Part shown: positions 1-9,624 of the stretch, piece after piece
How the letters are laid out: every line of letters begins with the position of its first letter
Numbering within the stretch: the stretch's first letter is position 1
From: an uncultured Clostridia bacterium
GTDB lineage: Bacteria > Bacillota > Clostridia > TANB77 > CAG-508
Assembly: GCA_928721565.1 (NCBI GenBank)
Contig: OV788638.1
Location: forward strand, 124,001 to 188,000
Length of the DNA stretch: 64,000 bases
Reading direction: 5' to 3'
The notes under the pieces: generated by a model
Database searches by the model: none
Told to the model about the DNA's origin: nothing
Seen by the model: the letters and a program-made list of their open reading frames with translations, nothing else
Position numbers and translations under genes: made by a program

Positions 1-1680
1 CATTATTCTTATGTAGTCAAATGAATTAACTTTTCCGTCTGAATTTGCATCTGCAGCTAGTTTTTCGTAATCTGACATTGTTTTATTTCCCATTATATAA
101 TTCATTATTCTTATATAATCAAATGTATTAACTTTTCCATCTGCATTTGCATCACCTTTTTTTATTATTACATATTCATTATTCACTATACTGCCAGTAG
201 CTATTTGGTTATTCTCTGTAACAACTTCCCCTTTTGAATTTTTAACTGCAATATTTTCTCCTAATGTGTTTTTAATTTCATCAAATGTAGCAGATGGTGT
301 TATTAATATTTTTTTATTTGTGTCATCTACTTTTGCATTTTGACTATTGCTAGGCTCAGTTGGTTTTGTATCATTACCTTGGTCTACTGGTACCAAATAC
401 AATTTGTATGTAGACTCATAATCATAAGTTTCTCTTGCAGCATAACCTTTAGTTCCATCAGCTTTCATGATGTAATCCCAATAAGTTCCGTCAACTTTGC
501 TTGTTGCCTTATATAATCTTGTTACAATTTCATCTTTATAAACACTTCCTATTTTTGAAGCAGACTTTTTAGCCTCACTTCTTATATATAGTGAATTTGA
601 AACATTAACTTTAACCAATTCAGTAGTTGTTGGTGTATTATTCTCAGAAGGTCTTACAACTGCTGAACCTGGCATATTTTTGTAAACTGGAATTATAAAA
701 GTATATCCTGCATCAATCGCATTTACACTTTCAAAAGTTTTTCTTAGTGTTGACCCTTCATTTTGAGCCGCCAAAATATTTTGCATATATTGATGCCAGT
801 ACAAATTACCATCAGAATTTTCTACATCAAATTTTTGAAAATATAATGTATTCTGACCTTTTGAAATATAACTTTCGGCAATTATTTCAGTTCCTCCCAT
901 GATTGAACTTTCAATTGATGTCCATCCTTTAGATTTAGCCTTTTTCAATCCATTTAAAATAATATTTTCTTTTCCATTTCCATTAGCTCCAATGTTAAAT
1001 ACATTATAGTATCCAACATATTGGCCATTATAACCATTTCCTGTTGCTAAAGTTGAACCAGTTCTACCTTGTTCTTGAATAATCCTTGATGCTAAATAAT
1101 ATGGATTCACATTATATTTTTTTCCTGCCTGAATAAGTGTATTTATGTATGAATCATTATTTAAAAAGGTGTTTGCAACCATCTTTTTTATTGTTTGTGA
1201 ATTACAATCAGTATATGATAATTGCATAAATTGAAAGATATCAGAATAATTAGCAGAATTTCTTGGGTCCATCATATATTCTATTGCTGCTTCTGAAGCA
1301 CAGTTCCAGTTTCCATTATCATATGTCTTATTTCCACATACTTTACATTTCCACACACTATCATATTTGCTATTATTAGCTGGAACTAAGTTCCTTGGAG
1401 AACTTTCATGTCCTACATATTCATTAGCAATAGCATCTGACCATTCTATATCAGTATATAATATTTTAAAATTCCAATTTGGATGTTGAGTTTTTAGGGA
1501 TTGTAGCATTTCTTTTAATTGTGGATATTTGTTTGAATCAATTGAATTAATATCTGTGGTTTCAGTCTGATTAATTGCTGCAAATGACTTATTTCCACAA
1601 ACTAATAGATTTACAATACTATATGATATTATTGTTGTTAATAACATTATCGACAATAACTTTATAAAATTTGTTTTCAT
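1..1680 (-). CDS. Secreted glucosaminidase with SH3-like and dockerin domains (C-terminus cut by window edge)
   Basis: Predicted peptidoglycan N-acetylglucosaminidase (GH73/LytD-like) that would act outside the cell. The frame is open from ATG at 1680 to base 1, giving 560 residues with the C-terminus missing. Residues 1-34 form a signal peptide. A Cys-containing insert (WKCKVCG, C112/C115/C127) precedes the glucosaminidase core at about 170-310, which has the RIIQEQG motif with its likely catalytic Glu near residue 201. An SH3b-like stretch follows (about 350-420). The end carries a type I dockerin with two calcium-loop repeats (GDANADGKVN and ADANSDGKVN, each followed by FDYIRIM). Dockerins bind cohesins, but no cohesin gene is visible here. 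The start is supported by a GAGGTGG-type ribosome site. Family assignment is from motifs only. Confidence 0.85.
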   Translation of the reverse strand, partial: MKTNFIKLLSIMLLTTIISYSIVNLLVCGNKSFAAINQTETTDINSIDSNKYPQLKEMLQSLKTQHPNWNFKILYTDIEWSDAIANEYVGHESSPRNLVPANNSKYDSVWKCKVCGNKTYDNGNWNCASEAAIEYMMDPRNSANYSDIFQFMQLSYTDCNSQTIKKMVANTFLNNDSYINTLIQAGKKYNVNPYYLASRIIQEQGRTGSTLATGNGYNGQYVGYYNVFNIGANGNGKENIILNGLKKAKSKGWTSIESSIMGGTEIIAESYISKGQNTLYFQKFDVENSDGNLYWHQYMQNILAAQNEGSTLRKTFESVNAIDAGYTFIIPVYKNMPGSAVVRPSENNTPTTTELVKVNVSNSLYIRSEAKKSASKIGSVYKDEIVTRLYKATSKVDGTYWDYIMKADGTKGYAARETYDYESTYKLYLVPVDQGNDTKPTEPSNSQNAKVDDTNKKILITPSATFDEIKNTLGENIAVKNSKGEVVTENNQIATGSIVNNEYVIIKKGDANADGKVNTFDYIRIMNYIMGNKTMSDYEKLAADANSDGKVNSFDYIRIM

Positions 1681-1731
1681 ATTTTTCCACCTCTTTTGTT
1701 TCCCTTTTTTTGATATTTTTTCCTGTAGTTC

Positions 1732-1738
1732 TTCGACA
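1732..1738 (-). promoter_or_regulatory. Possible Spo0A box at the transcription start of the glucosaminidase gene
   Basis: TGTCGAA on the minus strand matches the TGNCGAA core of the Spo0A box. It begins two bases after the -10 element, so bound Spo0A would block initiation. It is a single 7-mer with no second box nearby, so chance is possible. Confidence 0.35.
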
Positions 1739-1740
1739 AT

Positions 1741-1769
1741 AGTATATCATTCTACCTCTTTTTAGTCAA
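1741..1769 (-). promoter_or_regulatory. Sigma-A promoter of the glucosaminidase gene
   Basis: On the minus strand TTGACT (1764-1769) and TATACT (1741-1746) are separated by exactly 17 bases and lie about 60 bases upstream of the glucosaminidase start. Confidence 0.75.
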
Positions 1770-1796
1770 CATTAGACAGTGATTTTTATATTACAT

Positions 1797-1825
1797 TTGT
1801 GTTACAATTTCATTTATGATATAAT
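1797..1825 (+). promoter_or_regulatory. Likely promoter of the U32 gene
   Basis: TTGTGT (1797-1802), a 17-base spacer and TATAAT (1820-1825) precede the plus-strand U32 gene. The -10 is perfect and the -35 is only a partial match. The repeat cluster lies between this promoter and the gene, so it would be in the 5' untranslated RNA. Confidence 0.55.
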
Positions 1826-1848
1826 ATTGGAAAAACTGTTCATTTAAT

Positions 1849-1953
1849 GTTCATTTAAGAACCGGTCCCTAATGAACAAGTTACATAAAAATGATCGGCG
1901 AAGAACCGGTCCCTAATGAACATAGTCAAGAGAGAACCGGTCCCTAATGAACA
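1849..1953. repeat. ACCGGT repeat, cluster A (3 copies)
   Basis: Three copies of the dispersed repeat, with ACCGGT cores at 1861, 1905 and 1936 (spacing 44 and 31), read as GAACCGGTCCCTAATGAACA on the plus strand. The last copy runs directly into the ribosome-binding site of the U32 gene. The 44-base unit contains AGTTACATAAAAATG, also found in the cluster inside spoIIAA. Confidence 0.9.
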
Positions 1954-1968
1954 AAAGGAGATTTTATT

Positions 1969-4386
1969 ATGATGGAATTATTGTCACCAGTTGGTGATTT
2001 TGATTGTTTAAAAGCTGCTGTACAAAATGGTGCAGATGCTGTATATTTTGGTTCTAGCTCTTTTAGTGCAAGGGCTTTTGCTTCTAATTTTGATGATGAT
2101 GCTTTAAAAAGGGCTATTACATATGCTAAGGTTCGTGGTGTTAAAACTAATCTTACCTTAAATACTTTATTGAAAGATGACGAGTTGGTTGATGCTATCT
2201 CTTTAGCTAAAAAGGCTTATGAATATGGTATTGATGCTATTATTGTTCAAGATTTGGGGTTTGCTAAATATTTAATCAAAAATTTTCCTGATCTTGCTAT
2301 ACATGCTAGTACTCAACTTTCTGTTCATAATTTGGATGGTGTTTTAAAGTTGCAAGAGCTTGGCTTTTCTCGAGTAGTTCTTTCTCGTGAACTTTCTTTG
2401 CGTGAAATTGAGTATATTTGTAAAAATTCAAATGTTGAAATTGAAGTTTTTGTACATGGTGCTTTGTGCATTTCTTATTCTGGTCAGTGTTTGTTTTCTA
2501 GTATGGTAGGCGGACGTTCTGGTAATCGCGGAAAGTGTGCTCAACCTTGTAGACTTCCTTATGAATTACTTTCTGCTGATTCTGATGACTCTGGATTTAA
2601 TTCTCTTGATAAAGGGTATCTCTTGAGTCCAAGGGATTTATGCGGATTGGATTATTTACCTGAACTCGTAAATTCTGGAGTTACTTGTTTAAAAATTGAA
2701 GGTAGAATGAAAACTCCTGAGTATGTTGCAACAGTTACTAGAATTTATAGAAAATATTTGGATTTGGCTATAAATAATTTAGCAAAGCCTGTTGATAAGC
2801 AAGATATACAAGATTTGTTACAAGTGTTTAACCGTGGTGGATTTTCTACTGGTCATTTTTATGAAAATCCTAATAGAAATTTAGTGTATCCTGATAAGTC
2901 TAATAATATGGGGATTTTTCTTGGAACTGTCTCAAAATTCAACAATAATAAAGGCCATATAACTTTTACTACAAATGCAAATTTGAATATTGGTGATAAA
3001 ATTGCAGTTGAAAATAAAAGTCATGATGTTTCTTTATATACAGTTTCTGAATTAATGATAAAAGATAAAAATATTTCTCAAGCCTATCCAGGCGATATTA
3101 TTAAAATTGGTAGAATGAAAGGAAGTATTTTTGTCGGAAATAAGATTTATAAGATGTCTGACAAACATCTTACTAGTTCTGCACTTGACACTCTTGATAA
3201 AGAATTACGTAAGGTCAGCTTATCTTGTCAGTTAATAGTAAAGCAAAATCAACCAATTTCTCTTTCTATTTTTGATAATAATGGCATTTCTGTTTCTGAA
3301 GTCTCAGGTATTGTTCCTGATATAGCAACAAATTCGCCTATTACTAAAGAACGCTTAGCTATTCAACTTTCTAAAACTAACAATACACCTTTTAAATTTG
3401 AAAATATTGATATTGTTTTAGATGATGGATTATTTGTTGGAATTGGTAGCATTAATCAACTTAGAAGATCTGCTTTGACTAAATATGAAGAAAAATTGAT
3501 TGACTCGTTTACTAGACATGTTGATGAAAATTTATTTAACTTTTCTGATGTTTCTAATTTTTCAAGTTCTGCTGCAAATATACAGTCACATAAAAAGATT
3601 AGTCTTTTATTAAATATAATTAATCCTTGTTTTGATTATACAAGTTTAATAAATGTTGATAATGTGTATATTCCTTTTAAATATTTTGTTTTAGATGGTT
3701 TTAGTAGTACATTATACAATATTTCAAACAATTTTAATATTTATATTTATTTTCCAACAATTATAAGAGATAATTATAAAAAATTAATTGTCAAAAATTT
3801 AGATAAAATTTTAAAAAGCTATAATATAAAAGGATTTGTCGTTTCTAATATCGGAAATTTTGAATTACTTAAAAATTATACTAATTATGAATTTATTTGC
3901 AACTATACTTTCAATATTTTTAATAATTTGTCAATTTCAGAATTGCCTTGTAGTGTTGTTACTCCTTCACCTGAATTGAACAAGTTTGATTTGCAAAATC
4001 TTGTAAGTCACAACACTTCTAAGAAAATTGAATTAATTGTTTATGGACGAACTCCTTTAATGAATTCAAATTACTGTTTACTTGGAAAATCAAATAAATG
4101 TTACACTTCTTGTAAACATTTGTGCAATACTTCTTCTAAATTTTATTTAAAAGATAGGCTTGGATTTTTGTTTAGAGTTATTCCTGATAATATTGACACT
4201 GTTACAACTGTCTACAATAGCAAAATCACCTCAATTGAATGTAAGGATATTTGTATTGATTCTGTTAGAATTGATGTATTAGATGAGTCTATAGATGAGT
4301 TGAATTATATTATTAACACAGTAAAAACTGGAAATAAGCTTGAAGGAAAAGATTATACTAATGGTAATTTTAATAGAGAAATTTAA
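1969..4386 (+). CDS. Peptidase U32 family protein (RlhA/YrrO-like, RNA hydroxylation type)
   Basis: Member of the U32 (collagenase-like) family, 805 residues with the DUF3656-type C-terminal extension seen in RlhA. RlhA makes 5-hydroxycytidine in 23S rRNA; related members act in tRNA hydroxylation. The N-terminal barrel starts LLSPVGD and holds four conserved cysteines (C167, C174, C190, C194, including GKCAQPCR) that bind an iron-sulfur cluster in studied relatives. A second Cys-rich patch (CLLGKSNKCYTSC) lies near residue 720. The start has AAGGAG eight bases upstream; a second ATG follows immediately. It is a single gene closed by a bidirectional terminator. The exact RNA substrate cannot be told from sequence. 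Confidence 0.85.
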   Translation: MMELLSPVGDFDCLKAAVQNGADAVYFGSSSFSARAFASNFDDDALKRAITYAKVRGVKTNLTLNTLLKDDELVDAISLAKKAYEYGIDAIIVQDLGFAKYLIKNFPDLAIHASTQLSVHNLDGVLKLQELGFSRVVLSRELSLREIEYICKNSNVEIEVFVHGALCISYSGQCLFSSMVGGRSGNRGKCAQPCRLPYELLSADSDDSGFNSLDKGYLLSPRDLCGLDYLPELVNSGVTCLKIEGRMKTPEYVATVTRIYRKYLDLAINNLAKPVDKQDIQDLLQVFNRGGFSTGHFYENPNRNLVYPDKSNNMGIFLGTVSKFNNNKGHITFTTNANLNIGDKIAVENKSHDVSLYTVSELMIKDKNISQAYPGDIIKIGRMKGSIFVGNKIYKMSDKHLTSSALDTLDKELRKVSLSCQLIVKQNQPISLSIFDNNGISVSEVSGIVPDIATNSPITKERLAIQLSKTNNTPFKFENIDIVLDDGLFVGIGSINQLRRSALTKYEEKLIDSFTRHVDENLFNFSDVSNFSSSAANIQSHKKISLLLNIINPCFDYTSLINVDNVYIPFKYFVLDGFSSTLYNISNNFNIYIYFPTIIRDNYKKLIVKNLDKILKSYNIKGFVVSNIGNFELLKNYTNYEFICNYTFNIFNNLSISELPCSVVTPSPELNKFDLQNLVSHNTSKKIELIVYGRTPLMNSNYCLLGKSNKCYTSCKHLCNTSSKFYLKDRLGFLFRVIPDNIDTVTTVYNSKITSIECKDICIDSVRIDVLDESIDELNYIINTVKTGNKLEGKDYTNGNFNREI

Positions 4387-4416
4387 AAGCTTGGGCATTT
4401 TTCTGCTCAAGCTTTT
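4385..4416. terminator. Bidirectional intrinsic terminator between the U32 gene and dxs
   Basis: A 12-bp stem (AAAAGCTTGGGC with GCTCAAGCTTTT, one G-T pair) with an 8-base loop, A-rich before and T-rich after. It overlaps both convergent stop codons, so it can end transcription from either side. Confidence 0.85.
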
Positions 4417-6251
4417 TATTTATTAAATCCATATATTTCTTCAAGTTCATCTACTGTTCCATGTTGAATAAATTTATCTGGATATGCATAGGCTTTAAAT
4501 TTTACATTTTGTAAGTTGTTATCCACAATTAATTCCTTTACAGCTGTTGCAAGTCCATTTATTATTGTCCCATCTTCTATTGTGATAACCTTTTTAGTTT
4601 TTTGAATGCTTTTTATAATTGTTGTGCTATCAAGTGGCTTTAAAAATCTTGCATTTATAACTTCCGCTTCTATGCCTTGCTCTTTTTTTAGTTGATTAGC
4701 TTTTTTTATCGCTCTTGCAACCATTTTTCCAATTGCAATTATAGTAACTGCATTATTATCTTGTGATTCTTTCAAAACTTCAGCTTTTCCCAGTTCTATT
4801 TTTTCATGTTTTTCAAATTTAATATTATTGTCTTCTCTTCCTCTTGGATATCTTATAATAACCGGCTTTTTTAATTCAACTGCAAATTTTAGCATATTTT
4901 CTAATTCTTTAAAATCTTTTGGAGCCATAATTGTCAAATTAGGTACTAATCTAAAAAATGCCATATCAAGAGTTCCTTGATGAGTTTCTCCGTCAGATCC
5001 AACAATTCCAGCTCTATCAACACACATAACAACTGGGAGATTTTGCATTGCAACATCATGAATAACTTGATCATATGCCCTTTGATAAAAAGATGCATAT
5101 ATTGGTACAATCGGTATCATTCCCTCTTTGGCCATTCCTGCTGCCATTGTGATTGCATGTTGTTCCGCTATTCCGACATCAAAAATTTTATATGGAAATT
5201 CTTTTGCAAATTGAGCTAATCCTGTTCCATTTTTCATAGATGCTGTCACTGCAACTATTTTGTCATTTTCCTTTGCAAGTTCTATCAATTTATCTCCTAG
5301 TACTTTTGAATAGTCTTTATTCTTTTTATGTTTTGGTTCTCCTGTTTCAATATTAAATGGTGAAGTTGCATGAAATTTGTCTGGGTTGTCTTCAGCAAAC
5401 TTATATCCTTTTCCTTTTTTGGTCAACACATGTATCAACACAGGTCCATTTACTTGTTTACTCATATCTAAAATGCTTTCTAACTTTTCAATATTATGTC
5501 CATCAACTGGTCCTAAATATGTAAATCCGATATCTTCAAAAAACATTTTGTGTATAATCAACTGCTTAATACTTCTTTTTATTCTTTGAATAGCAGTTAC
5601 TGCTGGCTTTCCTATTATCGGTATTGAACTTATTTGTTTTTTCAATAATTTATTAGTTCTTGTATATAATTTTTTGGTTCTTAATTTTCCAAGAAATTTA
5701 TTAAGTCCACCTATATTAGGTGAAATACTCATTTCATTGTCATTTAAAATAACTGTCATCTTGCATTTACTATATCCTGCATCATTTAATGCCTCTAATG
5801 CCATACCACCAGTAAGTGCACCATCTCCAATAATTGCAATTACATTATTATCTCTTCCCTGTAGATCTCTAGCCCTGGCCATTCCAAGCCCTGCAGAAAT
5901 TGATGTACTACTATGACCTGTATTAAAACAATCAGCATCACTTTCATTAGTCTTAGGAAAACCAGCAATTCCATTTAACTTTCTGATATTTTTTAATTCT
6001 TCTCTTCTCCCAGTAATAATTTTATGTACATAACTTTGGTGCCCAACATCCCAAATAATCTTGTCTTTTGGTACATTAAATACAGAATGCAGGGCAATTG
6101 TCAGCTCCACAACTCCAAGATTTGAAGCTAAATGCCCTCCATTTTCTGCTACAATATCTATAATATATCTTCTTATTTCTTCCGCTAATTTTTCTTTTTC
6201 ATTTAGTGTTAATTTTTTTACATCTTTTGGTGAATTTATTTGTTCTATCAT
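4416..6251 (-). CDS. dxs: 1-deoxy-D-xylulose-5-phosphate synthase
   Basis: Thiamine-diphosphate enzyme condensing pyruvate and glyceraldehyde 3-phosphate to DXP, the first step of the MEP isoprenoid pathway. About 611 residues, full family length. Visible signatures are the TPP-binding GDGALTGG...NDN region, the HxS-type GHSSTS, the catalytic GIAEQHA block, and the C-terminal transketolase domain (PRGRE). ATG at 6251 is preferred over an in-frame codon ten residues upstream, because AAGGAGAA lies seven bases before it and the protein then starts MIEQINSP. The upstream intergenic space is filled with ACCGGT repeats, and the gene ends in a shared terminator. Confidence 0.95.
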   Translation of the reverse strand: MIEQINSPKDVKKLTLNEKEKLAEEIRRYIIDIVAENGGHLASNLGVVELTIALHSVFNVPKDKIIWDVGHQSYVHKIITGRREELKNIRKLNGIAGFPKTNESDADCFNTGHSSTSISAGLGMARARDLQGRDNNVIAIIGDGALTGGMALEALNDAGYSKCKMTVILNDNEMSISPNIGGLNKFLGKLRTKKLYTRTNKLLKKQISSIPIIGKPAVTAIQRIKRSIKQLIIHKMFFEDIGFTYLGPVDGHNIEKLESILDMSKQVNGPVLIHVLTKKGKGYKFAEDNPDKFHATSPFNIETGEPKHKKNKDYSKVLGDKLIELAKENDKIVAVTASMKNGTGLAQFAKEFPYKIFDVGIAEQHAITMAAGMAKEGMIPIVPIYASFYQRAYDQVIHDVAMQNLPVVMCVDRAGIVGSDGETHQGTLDMAFFRLVPNLTIMAPKDFKELENMLKFAVELKKPVIIRYPRGREDNNIKFEKHEKIELGKAEVLKESQDNNAVTIIAIGKMVARAIKKANQLKKEQGIEAEVINARFLKPLDSTTIIKSIQKTKKVITIEDGTIINGLATAVKELIVDNNLQNVKFKAYAYPDKFIQHGTVDELEEIYGFNK

Positions 6252-6272
6252 TTTTTCTTCTCCTTGCTGACC

Positions 6273-6375
6273 ATTGACCATTTAGGACCGGTTCTCTGCT
6301 GAACACTTGCTCATTTGGGACCGGTTCTCTGAGGAACACTTGCTCATTTGGGACTGGTTCTCTGAGGAACATGTG
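6273..6375. repeat. ACCGGT repeat, cluster B (3 copies)
   Basis: Cores at 6287, 6320 and 6353 (the last is ACTGGT), spaced exactly 33 and 33 bases, in the orientation GGGACCGGTTCTC. Located between spoIIQ and dxs, ending just before the dxs ribosome-binding site. Confidence 0.9.
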
Positions 6376-6420
6376 TCATGGTAAAATTAGTTTACCACGA
6401 AAATCTAGCATTTTCAAGTT

Positions 6421-7251
6421 TTAATTTATATATATTGATGGATCTACATATTCTCCGTCTTTTAACATTTCAAAATGAAGATGGCATTCCATTTCACTTT
6501 CAAAAGCTGCTGTATTTCCTGCAGTTCCTATAGTTTGTCCTTGTTTTACTTCTTCTCCTTCAACAACAAACTCGGCTGTTAATAAGTTTGAATAAATTGT
6601 TTCATATCCATCATCATGTTCTATTATAACTGTAAGTCCATATCTCGGATCATTAACTATTGAACGTACAATTCCATCTGCCGCAGCTTTTATTACACTT
6701 GTTTTATCTGCCTTTATATCTACTGCTGTATGTGTTATCCATTCTTTTAATGTTTCTGAGTATATTAAATTATCTTTTGCAAATTCACAAATTATTTCTC
6801 CTTCTACTGGTTTTACAAATGTAATCTCTTTTTTAGTTTCTACACCTTCAGCTTTATTATTGGATTCAGTTTTGGTATCTGATTCGTCTATTTGTTTATT
6901 TTCTTGTTTATTTTCTTGTTTATTTTTTTGTAGTTTTTTACTAGATTTTGTATTTGTATTTGTTTCTTTTGGAGTTACATTTGTAGTTTCATTTGTAGTT
7001 ATATTAGCATTTGAATTTGTGTCTTTTTCAGCTTCTTCCACTGTTTTCCCTATTTCTGTACTAACATTTTCAGTATTTTCTTCTATTTGTTGTTCCTGAG
7101 CAATTTGCTCTGCATTATTTTCCAGCTTGGTTGCTTTCCTACTAAACATATACATGATAATTCCTAATGCTATTGCAAAAATAAAAAATATTACCGTTCC
7201 CATATATATATATATATTATTATCTTCTATAAACCTTTTTCCTCTTCTCAT
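6421..7251 (-). CDS. spoIIQ: SpoIIQ-like membrane protein with M23 (LytM) domain
   Basis: Forespore membrane protein that in studied spore formers pairs with SpoIIIAH across the intermembrane space during engulfment. 276 residues: a transmembrane segment at 18-36, a long low-complexity linker (about 45-145, with ENKQ repeated), and a LytM domain at 146-276. The zinc-ligand pattern is present (H174, D178, H257-L-H259), but the catalytic His of the usual YxHL motif is replaced (YSNL, N222), so enzymatic activity is doubtful. It sits 61 bases downstream of spoIID, the usual spoIID-spoIIQ pairing, which supports SpoIIQ over a generic M23 peptidase. Confidence 0.85.
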   Translation of the reverse strand: MRRGKRFIEDNNIYIYMGTVIFFIFAIALGIIMYMFSRKATKLENNAEQIAQEQQIEENTENVSTEIGKTVEEAEKDTNSNANITTNETTNVTPKETNTNTKSSKKLQKNKQENKQENKQIDESDTKTESNNKAEGVETKKEITFVKPVEGEIICEFAKDNLIYSETLKEWITHTAVDIKADKTSVIKAAADGIVRSIVNDPRYGLTVIIEHDDGYETIYSNLLTAEFVVEGEEVKQGQTIGTAGNTAAFESEMECHLHFEMLKDGEYVDPSIYIN

Positions 7252-7312
7252 AAAATCCTCCTTGATCTAAATTCTTAATACAAGTATTTACATTTTTTCA
7301 AAGATTATTCAT

Positions 7313-8365
7313 TTAAAGAGATTTTATTTCTGTTATTTCTACGTTTGTATAAAAGTGTTTAATTATTTCTTCATAGTTTGCTCCTGACTTTGCCATGCTA
7401 TCTGCTCCTGTTTGACTCATTCCAACACCATGACCGTAACCAGTGACAGAAAATGTAACTATGTCTCCATTTATTGAAAAAGTAAAATTAGTTGATTTTA
7501 ACCCTAATATACTTCTTGCTTCTGTTCCGGCTATTTCTTTATTTCCAAATTTGATTGTTTTAACTCTTCCACTTGATGTATATTCTAGTATTTGTATACA
7601 ATTTTCTTGTGAATAGTCTATTTCACAATCTTGATATTTTTCTTTGAGCCTGTTTACCAAATCTTGCTTAGATATTTCTACTTGAGAAGTATATTGTTTG
7701 TATCCATCTTCTCCTGCTGTTTCTACTGATTTTAAATATGGATAATCAATTCCTCCCCAAATATTTACTGAACTTTCTGTTACTCCTCCACTATTTGAAT
7801 GAAAAAACGCATTTATCGGTTCACCATTATATGTAACAATTTTTCCAGTTGTTGAATTTACTGCTTCTTCAATTTTATTCCAGTTACTTTCTGCTTCTTC
7901 TCCATTCCATTTTGAAATTCTATCTTCTTTACTTATCCATGCCTGACAACATGCATAATTGTCGCAAATATCCGCATTTTCATGTTTGTTAGAATTATGT
8001 CTCATTTGATAAATTGTATATGTTCTAGCAACTACTGCTTGGGCTTTTAATGCTTCTGTTTCATAATTTGCTGGCATTTCTGCTGATACTACTCCATATA
8101 AATATTCATCTAAATTTACTTCTTCTATTTCTCCTGTTGTAGCATGTAATAACCTAATAGTTCTATTCTCCTGCTTCTCTTGCGTATTTTCCTCGGTTGA
8201 TTCCATTGTCTGTAATTGCTCTTGTGATCGCTCTTGAAGCTGTTCATTATTTTCATTTTGTGGTTGTTCTTGCTGATTATTTTTTTTGGGGGTTGCTGTA
8301 CAAATTGCAGGTGCTATAAAAAACACTATAGTAAACCCACAAAAATACAATAAAAACTTTTTCAC
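7313..8365 (-). CDS. spoIID: Stage II sporulation protein D, peptidoglycan lytic transglycosylase
   Basis: SpoIID cuts glycan strands to drive engulfment, as part of the SpoIIDMP complex. 350 residues with an N-terminal signal/anchor (residues 1-24), a Gln/Glu-rich linker, and the SpoIID core with VSAEMPANYETEALKAQAV (the conserved Glu is the catalytic residue in the family), HSNSGG, and GHGVGMSQTGA near the C-terminus. Length and motifs match the family. It follows sigF by 36 bases, suggesting cotranscription with the spoIIA operon. SpoIIM and SpoIIP are not in this window. Confidence 0.93.
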   Translation of the reverse strand: MKKFLLYFCGFTIVFFIAPAICTATPKKNNQQEQPQNENNEQLQERSQEQLQTMESTEENTQEKQENRTIRLLHATTGEIEEVNLDEYLYGVVSAEMPANYETEALKAQAVVARTYTIYQMRHNSNKHENADICDNYACCQAWISKEDRISKWNGEEAESNWNKIEEAVNSTTGKIVTYNGEPINAFFHSNSGGVTESSVNIWGGIDYPYLKSVETAGEDGYKQYTSQVEISKQDLVNRLKEKYQDCEIDYSQENCIQILEYTSSGRVKTIKFGNKEIAGTEARSILGLKSTNFTFSINGDIVTFSVTGYGHGVGMSQTGADSMAKSGANYEEIIKHFYTNVEITEIKSL

Positions 8366-8401
8366 TTTGCTTTTCCTCCTTTTTTGTAAGTTTTACTATT
8401 T

Positions 8402-9130
8402 TTATCCTATAAGTTTTCTTTTCATTTTATCAAGTACCTTTCTCTCTATTCTAGAAACTTGAACTTGTGTAATTCCTAAAATTTTTGAGACTTGCATTTG
8501 AGTTTTTTGTTTATAATATCTTAGTAAAATAATTTCTTTTTCTTTTTCTTCTAATTCATTAATTAAATTTTTAATTGTAATTCTATTGGTAATTTCCGTT
8601 TGTTCATCTTTTCCTGTTGATATCTGTTCCAAAATACTTATAGTTTTTTCTGTCTTATTATCCTTATATTTCGCGCTTTCTATAGAATCTACTGGTTTTG
8701 TAGAATCTAACGCCATTGTAATTTCTTCTTTTGAAATTTTTAATTCTTTAGAAATTTCCTCTAATTTGATGTCTCTTCCATATTTTCGAAAATATTCCTT
8801 TTGTAACTCCAATATCTTTATATTTAACTCCTTTATACTTCTGCTTACTTTAATTGGTCCATTATCTCTTATATATCTTTTTATTTCTCCTAAAATGTAT
8901 GGTACTGCATATGTTGAAAGACGAACTTCAAAACTAGTGTCAAATCTTTGTATTGCTTTGATAAATCCAATACATCCAATTTGATATAAATCCTCTATAT
9001 CATATCCTCTTCCATTAAATCTTCGAACAATACTCCAAATAAGTCCATTATTTTCTTCTATTAATTTTGTCATATCTTCTTTGCTACCATTTTGGGCATT
9101 TTCAATGATTTTCATATCATAATCATACAC
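8402..9130 (-). CDS. sigF: RNA polymerase sigma-F factor
   Basis: Forespore-specific sigma factor. 242 residues with region 2 (DLYQIGCIGFIKAIQRFD), region 3 and region 4 (a helix-turn-helix at TQMQVSKILGITQVQVSRI). It starts with GTG that shares one base with the spoIIAB stop (TAGTG), preceded by AGGGGAG seven bases upstream, so translation is coupled. Third gene of the spoIIAA-spoIIAB-sigF operon. Sigma-G is the closest alternative, but position after spoIIAB decides for sigma-F. Confidence 0.95.
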   Translation of the reverse strand: MYDYDMKIIENAQNGSKEDMTKLIEENNGLIWSIVRRFNGRGYDIEDLYQIGCIGFIKAIQRFDTSFEVRLSTYAVPYILGEIKRYIRDNGPIKVSRSIKELNIKILELQKEYFRKYGRDIKLEEISKELKISKEEITMALDSTKPVDSIESAKYKDNKTEKTISILEQISTGKDEQTEITNRITIKNLINELEEKEKEIILLRYYKQKTQMQVSKILGITQVQVSRIERKVLDKMKRKLIG

Positions 9131-9624
9131 TATTCATCTCCCCTTATTGTAGCATTTAACATATTTTTTTCCTCTTCTACTTCTACATCATTATTCTTTT
9201 TTATTTTTTTTCGCATTTTAACCTTTGTTCCAATTCCCAACATTGACTCCACTTCAACATCATCCATAAAACTTTCCATTATTGTAAATCCCATTCCTGA
9301 TCTTTCAATATTTGATTTTGTTGTATATAATGGTTGTTTAGCTATTTCTACATTCTCAATACCTTTACCTGAATCTGATATCTCTATAAAAATTTCATAT
9401 TCCTGTATTTTGCAAATAAGTTTCACTATTCCAACTTGTTCCTCATATCCATGAATTATTGAATTAGTAACCGCCTCTGAAACTGCTGTCTTTATATCTG
9501 CTAATTCCTCAATTGTGGGATCTAATTGAGCAATAAATGCTGCCACTGCAATTCTTGCAAAGGCTTCATTATTTGATTTGCTTAAAAATTCTATTTTCAT
9601 TTCATTATCATATATGTTGTTCAT
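9130..9624 (-). CDS. spoIIAB: Anti-sigma-F factor, serine kinase
   Basis: Binds and holds sigma-F, and phosphorylates SpoIIAA. 164 residues of the GHKL kinase fold: N-box SEAVTNSIIHG, ATP-lid residues SDSGKGI, and RSGMGFTIM. The normal length is about 145; the last roughly 20 residues are a charged tail. ATG overlaps the spoIIAA stop (ATGA), and GGAGG lies seven bases upstream. That ribosome site directly abuts the last ACCGGT repeat copy. Confidence 0.95.
   Translation of the reverse strand: MNNIYDNEMKIEFLSKSNNEAFARIAVAAFIAQLDPTIEELADIKTAVSEAVTNSIIHGYEEQVGIVKLICKIQEYEIFIEISDSGKGIENVEIAKQPLYTTKSNIERSGMGFTIMESFMDDVEVESMLGIGTKVKMRKKIKKNNDVEVEEEKNMLNATIRGDE

Noticed and set aside
4977..5219. 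Plus-strand short open frames opposite minus-strand genes
   Set aside because: They lie wholly inside well-supported genes, lack ribosome sites and have no recognisable products; they result from AT-rich codon composition.
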